Below are positions 32,901 through 41,835 of a stretch of DNA of 41,835 bases, one piece after another. Under the pieces are notes generated by a model that saw only the letters and a list, made by a program, of their open reading frames with translations, was not told the DNA's origin and searched no databases. Every line of letters begins with the position of its first letter. The first letter of the stretch is position 1. Origin of the DNA: Phoronis australis. Taxonomy: Eukaryota; Phoronida; Phoronidae. The DNA is taken from positions 280,731-322,565 of the forward strand of contig NMRA01000257.1 of assembly GCA_002633005.1 (NCBI GenBank). Direction: 5' to 3'. Position numbers and translations under genes: made by a program.

Positions 32901-35074
32901 GACGTCATGCATTGAATATGATGATGGTATCAACAATCATACTAAGTGAGAGAACCATATAATTGGAAAAAAAGAACAGCTTGACAGATTTTGATATACT
33001 TAAGTGATTAAACATTACCCATGTTTGTTGAATAGTAACTGACTGTTGGTGTGTGTGTGTATGTTCATTATTATGACCTAAATTGTACAATTTTTGCGTT
33101 CTTGTGAATAAATGTATTATAAAATTAGTAAAATGGCTAGGTCTGGTTCAATTGTCAAAACTGTGTTAAAACAAATAAATTTCTTTTAAAATGATTTGAT
33201 TGAATCTTTTTTGGTGTTTTAAAAAATATAACAGTTTATCTTCATTCCCAAGGTCTCATTTTTCAAATATCTTTTTGAATATTGATTTTCAATTTCAGAC
33301 ATTCATTGGCGTTGATATATCATGCGAACGAAAGTAATGTCCGAAGGTTTTCAGTCACGTGACCGTGTTTGTTAGGGTTTGGTGATTACCACGGAGATTG
33401 ACCCGACTTCCACAGTCGTGATAATTTTCGCACGTTACTTCACAATTCAATGTTTTCAAAATGTTCCGCTTTTGCATGAGGAAGTATCAAACACTAGGGG
33501 TTTTATGATTTTCATGAAAAACTCTTAAGCTGTATTAAAAGAAAACGGGATGATATTTTAGAAAACTGTAACTGCTTTTTGAAATCTCACCTTGAACATT
33601 TTATCAGCTAAAATTTGATCTTTTTGTTGACACTGTCGTTTTGCTATCAATATATCTTTCCTTTTTGCTAACTTTTACTAAAAAGACATGTACACGTCAC
33701 CGTATTAATTATAAATTGGGAAAAGTCAAAAATCAAATTCTGCTGACAAATATAAATCTAAAAACTTTCACCGAGTTAAATTCTACAGTTTCATACATGT
33801 TTGACTAAATATACAAACTTGTCAGTAAATTCCTACGAAGCCTTAATGCGGACGAGTTCCAGCCACGTTTGCACTTAATGATTACCGTTATATTCGAGTA
33901 ACTATGTCGAGTTTGAATGCGAGATTTCAAGTTCGGACCGTAAGCTTTTTGAGGTCATCAAAGGCGATTTAAACCACATATTAAGTATAACAGAAAATGG
34001 CAAAGATAATTTGAAGTTCGGAGGTTAGACCCGGGGTCTTAGGCATTATTTTCGTGAACACGGTACGTTTCTAAAATTATCAGAAAGGAAAATAATGAAA
34101 AGTGTTGGATTTCTTGTGTTCAGTTGTGAAAGTTGGTAACCAAGGTGGACAGTTACTTTAACAAGCGCAATTTCTAATTAGCTCATATTTTGTAAACAAT
34201 GCTAATTCTTAATTAGTCTCATTTCTTCGCACAGAATGTGTTAACTTCTATCTGGTATTGTTGAAGATTAACGCGTTAAAGCGCGGAGATATTTACTCAA
34301 ACAATAAACCAGGCGTCCTAGTACTTAATCCGTAACACTGAGATTGAAGTTGTCAAAACTGAAAAAAATATTTAGAAAATGCTAACAGATCAGACGCCTG
34401 TCATGAGTTGACAAAATGTCAACTGAAGCCACGCCCATTTTCAAATATTTGCCAAGATCTCTGTGATAGTAGCCTCGAACTCGTAGTTCAGAAAAACTTT
34501 AATGAGTTTTCTTGATGTCTTCAAATACGACTCGCTGAAATAATTTTTAGGTTATCTATTCTCAAAATACCTACAAGAATGTTAAAGTAGTCCTTCAGCT
34601 TCAGTCTCGTTAAAAAACCATGAAACAAATCGTTACGCAAGCCAAACTGGGCAAACGTCTTTCCAAATAATACCCATTCAAAATGATATCGAATTTAATG
34701 AGCATGTTCTAAATAAAGGAAGATTTACTTGCCAAACTTCTGGTGGTCAGACGGAAACTCACGAGACCACGAGTACTGCTTGAAACTTGGTATAAAAAGA
34801 ACGCAAACATGAGGCGTTGGAATTGGTTTTGAAATATGATTATACGGGTTTTCGTTGAGGGAACGTGATCTATGCAATAAATAAGCAAATCAAATATAAA
34901 ATAATGACTCTTATGTGATAGGCTTTACTTTGGATTGGGTTGACCATGCTCACGCACCCTCTAATATTTACACGTGTTCGTTAAAATTGTCATAAATCAG
35001 TTTTATACTAAACAGTACTCATCATGCTTACCTGCAAGCGCTAGGAAAACACACGCCAAATTTTTTGTTCCCAT
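22450..35074 (-). CDS. Giant Met/Trp-rich N-glycosylated secreted or membrane-anchored protein
   Basis: Seven coding exons: 35032-35074, 30696-32624, 24196-29866, 23805-23953, 23222-23405, 22808-23016 and 22450-22526. Every junction is GT..AG and every phase matches (43, 1929, 5671, 149, 184, 209 and 77 nt), giving 2,753 aa. The start MGTKNLACVFLALAGLSLVS is a clear signal peptide formed across the first junction (cleavage near residue 20-23). Residues 15-658 (exon 2) and 658-2548 (exon 3) are Met-rich, helix-prone and carry about 100 N-X-S/T sequons, so the bulk should be extracellular. Repeats lie at about 136-263 and 1150-1260. The C-terminal 200 residues are Cys-rich with two C-x7-C modules. 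The end is GGAVEVTGK, then the hydrophobic LGTFLLMAAVSYSLF, then RR: a GPI-anchor signal or a short membrane anchor. I recognise no known family. Function unknown; coating, adhesive, egg-envelope, matrix or metal-binding roles are guesses. Confidence 0.88.
24196..29866 (-). other. Coding exon 3 of the giant gene (5.67 kb)
   Basis: Acceptor TTTCAG at 29867 and donor CAT|GTAAGT at 24195. It codes residues 658-2548 with 74 sequons and no internal stop. The apparent stop at 24192-24194 lies inside the donor and is not used. N-terminal third: long helical segments such as AKEMYANTTDMLRMIHTQL. Middle: Trp-Trp repeat, then Met/Lys-rich. Last third: less biased (for example SVASNKVTRAGQCDIGSVL), which suggests an ordinary folded domain. 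Confidence 0.9.
28060..28385 (-). repeat. Trp-Trp tandem repeat in the giant protein
   Basis: Residues about 1150-1260 contain about ten WW doublets set in short units such as WWSKGNASEKW, WWEKKNTSDS, WWSKGNMTEMMK and WWHKGNMTDMMK, of 11-14 residues each. Most units hold one N-X-S/T sequon and one or two Lys. In DNA this is a run of CCA-rich units on the plus strand. Such dense Trp pairs next to glycan sites are unusual for an extracellular protein. Confidence 0.85.
29867..30695 (-). other. Intron 2 of the giant gene
   Basis: 829 bp. Contains the 42-bp direct duplication at 30149-30232 and a perfect TGACGTCA at 30514-30521. No additional exon is needed, because the flanking exons join in phase. 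Confidence 0.7.
30149..30232. repeat. 42-bp tandem duplication with palindromic cores
   Basis: Two adjacent units with the period measured from GTTCTGACTA at 30151 and 30193. Each carries GACTATGATAGTC, a 6-bp inverted repeat around one base. The units are near identical over TTCTGACTATGATAGTCACA and the following AACTTAATGA, so the duplication is recent or conserved. Confidence 0.8.
30696..32624 (-). other. Coding exon 2 of the giant gene (1.9 kb)
   Basis: Acceptor TTTCAG at 32625 and donor TCAA|GTAAGT at 30695. It codes residues 15-658, with 27 sequons and few Cys after the first C-x7-C (CDLDRPKQC, directly after the signal peptide). The frame stays open past the donor to 30502, but the phase match to exon 3 and the strong donor show that this tail is intronic. 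Confidence 0.85.
31880..32262 (-). repeat. Met-Asp-Trp tandem repeat in the giant protein
   Basis: Two units of about 62-65 residues, plus the start of a third, cover residues about 136-263. Each unit opens with DxDWSxMAKMxNxSGMDW and has a KAHNY motif later (GKAHNYMVKIIQSI and EKAHNYISGIMRSF). About a quarter of unit 2 is Met. Further down exon 2 a second motif recurs: NMTMPDW, NMTVPTW, NVTIPGVDW and NVSVPTW, a sequon placed next to P-x-W. Confidence 0.85.
32625..35031 (-). other. Intron 1 of the giant gene
   Basis: 2.4 kb of AT-rich sequence with a short (TG)n run near 33048-33060. I see no other exon or repeat that I can name. Confidence 0.6.
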
Positions 35075-35177
35075 CCGTTTAGTTTTTCGAGTAAGCTCTA
35101 AAAAAACAGTTGCTCACTCCCTGCACGTCAGTCCTAGTGGCAGAACTTGCCCTCGCCGGTGAGTTTTGATCTGCCTT

Positions 35178-35185
35178 TGACGTCA
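35178..35185. promoter_or_regulatory. CRE-like TGACGTCA upstream of the giant gene
   Basis: A perfect palindromic cAMP response element core, 104 bp upstream of the ATG at 35072-35074, where a promoter-proximal site would be expected. No TATA box is evident on the minus strand here. A second identical octamer lies in intron 2 (30514-30521). Confidence 0.4.
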
Positions 35186-35199
35186 CTAGATGCGTTGAT

Positions 35200-38100
35200 T
35201 TAGACATGAAGAATGGTAGAGAGTTGTGTTTGCGTTTGTATTGTAACCATGGATGACAATGACTCCTCAATGGCGTTGTTTAAACATACGGAAGAAATTT
35301 ATTCACCTTTTGTTTACAGTTAGTTCTTGGTTCACTCACAATTCACGTGGACATGTGATAGGGCGTGACAGCTTGTGATTCTTGTCCACAGGAAGGGATT
35401 GCGAAACATTTTTGTCGAAAATGTAGGAGATGTAACTTGATATTTTTACTAGGTCAATATTTAAAAATGTGTCCCATGGAAACGAGTACACGCTATCACA
35501 CCAATCACTATTCATGATTATTCCTTAATTTTACAATAATGATCATCTATTAAAACATAATATTCCCATGCGTAAATAAAAAAGACAATTGCGCAGTTTA
35601 CTTAATTGCAACAGGTGTCGGTCTGGCATGGCAATCATTGTAAATGGTAAATATGCGGAGACGCACGCAAACGGTTTGCAATCAGAAGTCAGTGGCGGAT
35701 TGTTCAAGCTGTAGGGTCCCGCACAAACCAACGATTGGGGACAGTTAAAATTAGCACGAGTAGTTTCATTTGGATGCTCATATCATCTGCATTTTATGTC
35801 AATAATGTTTAACAAGACTCGTATTGCAAAGTTTGCATGCCGTTTACATGGAGGTATAGGGACAAACACCTGCATAAGAGTCGCACATTGTAGAGCAAGT
35901 GTTGATTCACTACCATTAGGCATACACTAAAAGTATTTCGTCACGATTTGAAAGGTCGTTATCGTTGGTGTCCATTAAAATGGGTCTGATGCCTTGTCTG
36001 TCAAATCAGACGTGCCCAGGCCACAAGGCAGAAAACAGCTGATTGAAATTCATGATAGTCCTCTCGTTGGTCATCAGGTTCTTTTAGGGAGTATTGTTCA
36101 AGTTTGCGAGCTGCCATATCCACGAATATGAACAAACGTTTTCGTTTCAGTGTTTCCAAATTACGTCATGTGGACATGTACACTGTAAATACTTTTCATC
36201 TGTTGGCGGCGTTGACTCAGCTTTCGTTTTATCACAATTGTTGTTCTTGCCGTTTTTACGGTGATCGATTAAAATTATCTTTCAGGGAAGGTGCATGTAT
36301 GGACGCTAGTTTTGTGGGAATTAGGTCGTTTTGGCGGTAGTAGGTAGTGGCATTGGTAGTATTGTTGTTATGTATATTACATATATTTCTATAACTTTAT
36401 ATTCCGTGTGCTATGCTATCAGAGTGGCGTTAGAAAAAAAAATATCTAATAAACTTTTTGCGTCTTGTTTTCGTTGTTAAATATATGTAAATGAGAAAAT
36501 TAAATAAATGCGTTCCTAAGTAACTTACTTCAAAATATGATTATTTTTTTAATTTGTTCAGCATAACTTTGTTTAATCGCAGATTTGGCCATGGCTTTGT
36601 CTTAAAATTGTTTGAACAGCCACGCCTCGATTTGAGTTTGCGTTAACTCCGCGGTCACCGTTGATCAGCATTCGAACTGTGACGCGTATTTGCATTAAAG
36701 CTTAATTTTCCTTTTCTATGTACATCAATCGTTATTAACATCTATAAGGACATGCAACAAATTCAATTGCAGAATATTTTCGTTAAAGTCATCCAGCAGC
36801 GTAGGAAAACAAGTTTGGATATAAAACAAACGGACAAGTTAAATTTTCCATGAGTTTATCACCCGGATTTCAAAATAAACTTAAAGGGGCATATTGGTAT
36901 TATTGTTAGATGGAATAGACTTCTTGAAGTTATAAACTTTGACCAGAGCTATGAATTATAGCAAAATCCGTTGTGTTTTCTATGAGAACATTTCTAGTTC
37001 TGGGCGTTGTCTTCGAGACATTCTCTGATACCGAGGCCGGTCCCTTTATTAATTTAATTCCGGTGTTGGCCACCTCTAAGCTTGCGAATTCGAAAATGGT
37101 GCATCATAGTTAGGAATTTTATGTGGCCAATTTTATGGGATAAAAAGGCTGCTTCAAAATACTCTGCAATATACGAAGTTGCAAATATTCCTGCCAGCAG
37201 AGCGTTAGACTGACCGCGGCTGTTGCAGATTAGATTCCGTGACTGGGCTGATCTCAGAAAATCACTTTTCTCCTCGATAATATTCCTTTAAGAAATATAA
37301 CAACGTTTGACTAGCTTCTTCATACCTCATATGAAAATTTCTTGTTACGTTACTACAGCGTGCAAATTGTTCATTGCAGGATGCGCGCCCATGGAATATT
37401 GAATTTATTTAATCACTCAAGTGCACTTTTCGAAAGGGCGGGAGGCAGACAAATTTAACATCAACGCAAACAAAAACAGAAGCACGCGTGTCGTGTTCGA
37501 CTGATGAATAAATAGAATCAATCTTAACATGTATGTTTGAGCAAGATGAATTGGCATTATTCGTTCAATATCATCGTCGGAAATAACTATGAGTGCTCGT
37601 TTTTATGAAAGTGAGAAACGTTTATCAAAATGCAATTGTCATCATGTCACTAGCAAAAGTTTGGCCATGATTAAAAAATACGCTATAACTGGGAAGAATA
37701 TAAATAATAAACGTATTATTTTCAGCTGTCAGTCTGAACTGATTTTCAGTAATTCAAGAGCAAATGAATATACGTCGCTCGAGAATTACTCTCTCAGTTG
37801 TGGAGAGTTAATGTATGACAGAAATAGACCATTGTTTGAAAAGGCTAAAATTAAATATGCCCGATTGACCAGAAACGGATTCAAAAAAGCAACACTCGTC
37901 TTCCGCTACAGGTGCGGCTTACCCTGAGCCAATGGGTATTGAGGTCAAAAACTGGGACAGGGCATTACGCTGCAGATTATTGAACCAGCAGTTCAAAGGG
38001 AGGGCTCGTGAAGCGGGTCGTGACAATCAGTAGGTTCGGAAGGAATGAATTAGACGTTCTACTATACAAAGGTCCAGCTGTGGTATTTGTTTAAGTTGGT

Positions 38101-41100
38101 TTTCAGTCAGCAAAAGGTACTAGGTGGAAGAAATGTCGTGTCACTGCCGGACGTACAGCTTGATTATTAATTTAAAAAAGGAACATTTTTTAAATTACAA
38201 CATTTAATGCATTTCTGTGTTTTATTATCAAAATGGGTGTTGTCCTAAAATGAAGTTCAGTGTTCCAGTTCAACTGCGGTGGCCATTTTGTTGGTAGGAA
38301 GGCAAAATTAAAGAAATTTAAAACAAAAAATTCCTATTGTAATTCTTATTTTGAAAAAAAACGACATGTCACCAGAGCATCATTTTGGAATAATGTTTGG
38401 GAATAAACCCACACAACATTTGATTTAGATTACTTTGCCTGCAGTGGCAAAATAGGTCACGTCTTCCTTACTCAGGTTATAAGTAATGATTTCTAGGCTA
38501 GAGAAAAACTGACACGATTCTGTTACTGCTTCAGGTTAGACCCATAACTTGGGTGTCACAGCGGGTTAGTTTTGGTCGCCAAGGCAATATGATCATCAGT
38601 GGTGGTTTAAGGTTATGTGGGACCCTAAATGGTCAAATTAGTGACTAACTTACTTGGGAACGTCAAATTTCAGTTGCATAAAACGAAAACGAAATGATAA
38701 TTTAAAGACTGTAACAGCGTCTTTGAGATCACTTAAATGGATTGAAATTGAGTCATGTTACTGGTGCTGTTGTTCTGCAATTTTGTTAAACTTTACAATA
38801 AGCACGTGGTCACATGACCTCATTCGTGACAGATTGCCCTTGATACTTTCAGAAAATATGTATTTTCACACAGACATAAACGTCTATAGTTATCTAAATA
38901 TTAGGTTGAATTCACCCACTTGTCGATGAGGTGACCTTCATTATGTATCGAATTTCAATTCAGTGGATTATGAATGCGATGACATGGCTTTGGAAGAGCA
39001 AACAGACTACGCCCTTTAACAGAGTTTGTCAAACTAGACCACCAATACAAATTACTATCAATATTGAAACGATGACTTAACAGTTTTTGTTTTAAGCCGG
39101 TCTCATGGGTATATGGTTTTTACAGATCGGATGTCATGAGGACGTTTTTCCAGGAGCCTCATATATGCGACTAATTTTGGGTTAAAGTTTATTCGCATTA
39201 AGACATGGGCTCCTGCAGTATAATGTGAGGAGATGGTAATGAAATATATTCAAAGCTATTTGCGAATTTCATTCGAAACAAAAAGTTATGCCAGTGCTAT
39301 TACTTTTCTTGTGTGATTGGAGAGAAAACAAGCAGCCAGTTTCTAGTAAATCAAGAATAACGCTGAGCAACATACCGCCGCCAATGCCATCTATCGGCCT
39401 TCTTGGGAAGCTCTGTTTTTGGTGTCAGCTCACTAATTTCATTTCCGTTGAGAATTATAATATTCCGCTATTGTCTCGTCTGTTGTATAAATTTGGACAA
39501 GAGACAATAAATCCATGAGCAATTTTTACTGACCAAGAAATTATTGTTGTTGAAATGATGCTTGATGATACAAGAAGCGCAGTCTTGAGAAAAAAATGTT
39601 TTTATGCCACAGTTACTGGGAACACCCGTGTGGTTCGTGAGTGAGGAATATTGCATTCTCAGATTGAAAAGAGCTTGCAATCTTGAAAAGTTTATTCTTA
39701 TCAAAATGACATGTTTGAAAAATTTTAGTTTGGGTCTCAAAATTGATGTAGGGCCCCGCTTAAATATTCCGTTCTGTATCCCAACGCATTTTAAACCTGC
39801 GTAAATAAAACATCGCCCGCCCACACCGATTTCAGCCAAGGATTCGAACTTTTTTCCAAAACCCACACAAACGCCCTCAAGCAGGGTTTTAAACTTTGTG
39901 TCTTGCCAAATCATGTCAATATATCTCCTCTCGGACTACACGGGCACGCGCGAAGGCACTTCGTCACTGGACCATTGAAATTTGTTGGAGTTGAGTCAAA
40001 AATAAGAAAAAAAACCCAAATCCCTTTTGCTCACCTAACCTTTTTTGAAGGAAGATGATTTTTTTGAAAAATGTGTTGCACCGGCGCATTAATGAGAAAC
40101 TCTGACCAGGACTAACTATGCGTTTTTTAACTTATCTTTTGTTTATGTGGTTGCCATAAATACCGTGGAATTTTACCTTGACGACTGAAACTAACGACAA
40201 AAAGTATAGTAGATTCAGGTCCTGTTTATAGTTAGTCACTTTTTTAAAAAGAAGATTCATTTGAGCTCGATTGACAAATTATGGAGCCTTCAAAAAACCC
40301 TGTTTAAACTTACTTGCATGTCTTTGTGCAATAATAAAAAGACAAAAAATACTACACAGTGGCTGAAATTCGTGCGTGCGGGTGTGTTCTGAGTCAATGA
40401 CCTCAAAATGTGTCGAATTACAGATCCGAACTAATTATGCTTCCTAAGCCTGAAGTGAAAAATGATAAACTTTATCTCAGTTGCAACGTTTTCGCTCTTC
40501 TAATAAACGCAGCGTCGTATTTGCAAGATTCTTGCGACCATCCTAGGTATGACCGCATTCCCGACCTTTGGTAAAACAAGAGGCTGCTATAAAAGCGCTA
40601 AATTTTTTGTTCATACAGTTGAAAAGTACACTGTTGTCATATTACACGTACTGATATGATGAAACAAATATTTATTTACGAAGAATTGACTGAAATAATT
40701 GATTTATTTTCCCCATCACATAACAGACGAACATCAGCATTTATCTTTGAATGTGACTTAGGAAACGTGATCACGACGCGTGTATTTTTATTCCGATACA
40801 ACAGACAACAAGTGGCCGCCAACAAAACTTCACGCCATCTAACGGCGTGAAGACATGTTTCCTTATCATCAGCTGTGCTATGAAATAAAATAATTGTAGC
40901 TTACGTAACTGTGTCACATGACTGCGTTAAAAAAACTACAATGGTCACGGCAGCAAACTGGTCGAATTGATTTGACATCTTTGAAGCTCAGTTGATGTGA
41001 AATAGTAAGTAATTTATGAATTATTTCAAGGATTTGGAGTCATGTATTTATCGGAGTTTGTAACAGTAGGTTTGCTCAGGGCCCTTCGTGATTCTGTGAC

Positions 41101-41780
41101 TCCATGGCCGCAACAGTTTCATTCGACCATCGCATCGAAAAGAATGTGTGATTGGTATGCAGTGAACATCAGTCACATTTGGCTTGTGCTTGTGGGATTT
41201 TGCAACGGTAACTATGGTGGGTGTAGCCTATTAGCTTGCGTCAGATCTATCTTATGGCAGCCATGTCGTCTGTCCTTTGAAACATCTTTCCATTGACTGA
41301 ATTTTAGTTATACTACGAAAGGATCACGCTTGATGAAACAGTAACATTTGAAGAGGTTAAAGTTCAATTTGAGTCCCTACCGGGATTTTCCGTAGATAAG
41401 CCCATGGGCGTGTATCGGAAAATGAAAATTTTCAGGCGTTTTAGTAGCACCAAAGAAAAGCCCGGGCGTTTATTCAGAAAAGGGGAGTGTGTAAACGAAA
41501 AGCCATAGTTTTGGCTACGCAAACAACAGCATCAACTGAATACAGGCAGGCATAGATTACGAGGTTTCCTGACTTTGACACTTTTTACTTACAAGCGTGT
41601 TTTTAAATTTTATGTTAATGAATGCATAGTTTGCCAACACTTTATTCGTTTTTATAAATTATAAGTGTACACAAAACTGAATTTGTGCCTAAAAGTTGAC
41701 GCTGAGTGGGCTTTTAAGAGGAAATTTTCCGAAAAAACGCCCCACTATCGGGACACTTGACTCCAGAAGTTGTAATACCA
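35200..41780. other. 6.6-kb region without a supported gene
   Basis: Read on both strands. It is AT-rich with many stops. The longest frames (37589-37927 plus and 39468-39914 minus) show no signal peptide, domain, biased codon use or splice context. Repeat-like sequence appears at the right end (about 41395-41760, with GGGCGTTTATTCAGAAAAGG and related pieces in both orientations). It could be promoter and regulatory DNA of the giant gene, which starts at its left edge. Confidence 0.5.
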
Positions 41781-41781
41781 A

Positions 41782-41835
41782 GTCAGGGGCGGATCTACGT
41801 TTTCAGTAAGGGGGGGTTTAGGATTCCCGCAAAGG
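41782..41835 (+). mobile_element. Possible start of a hAT-like MITE, cut by the window end
   Basis: CAGGGGCGGATCTACG at 41783 onward resembles the CAGGGGCGGATC-type terminal inverted repeat of many non-autonomous hAT elements. The other end is outside the window. Confidence 0.3.

Noticed and set aside
22450-35074. The giant protein as an ABCA transporter loop, mucin or zona pellucida protein
   Set aside because: No ATPase or multiple membrane segments, no Ser/Thr/Pro-rich tracts, and no ZP cysteine pattern.
37589-37927. 112-codon plus-strand frame
   Set aside because: No domain, signal, splice or poly(A) context; length is within chance for AT-rich DNA.
39468-39914. 148-codon minus-strand frame
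   Set aside because: No recognisable motif and no coding-like composition; likely chance.

Overview
The window is animal nuclear DNA. It shows intron-split genes with GT..AG junctions, a ribosomal protein gene carrying C/D box snoRNAs in its introns, tRNA-derived short repeats, a 5'-truncated LINE copy and a small inverted-repeat transposon. The repeat types and AT-rich spacers suggest a marine invertebrate. The sequence alone does not fix the phylum. All exon chains below were built by hand from splice sites and reading phase.

Layout. (1) Positions 1-5564, minus strand: RPS8 (eS8), with five of about six exons present and the last coding exon lying beyond position 1. Three intronic C/D box snoRNAs sit in it: a SNORD46/U40-like guide for 28S helix 69, and two paralogous copies in consecutive introns sharing two guides. 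Its start region combines a TCTCGCGAGA promoter motif with a TOP-type start. Intron 1 holds a 542-bp foldback repeat. (2) 5565-8187: spacer with a tRNA-like sequence nearby and a pair of tRNA-derived repeats. (3) 8188-15500, plus strand: a complete six-coding-exon gene for a four-pass membrane protein of the MS4A/CD20-like type, 236 aa. (4) 15500-22450: repeat-rich spacer with a 262-bp MITE flanked by 5-bp target duplications and a dead LINE fragment. (5) 22450-35074, minus strand: the most notable feature, a seven-coding-exon gene for a predicted 2,753-aa secreted or membrane-anchored protein. It is built mostly from one 1.9-kb and one 5.7-kb exon, with a signal peptide, about 100 N-glycosylation sequons, extreme Met and Trp richness, tandem Met-Asp-Trp and Trp-Trp repeats, a Cys-rich C-terminal module and a C-terminal hydrophobic tail like a GPI signal. 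I recognise no known family. (6) 35200-41835: no gene that I can support.

The three genes are independent. RPS8 and its snoRNAs act in ribosome production, since the introns of the ribosomal protein transcript supply guides for 28S rRNA methylation. The MS4A-like and giant Met-rich genes encode a membrane protein and a predicted extracellular glycoprotein, with no evident link to each other.
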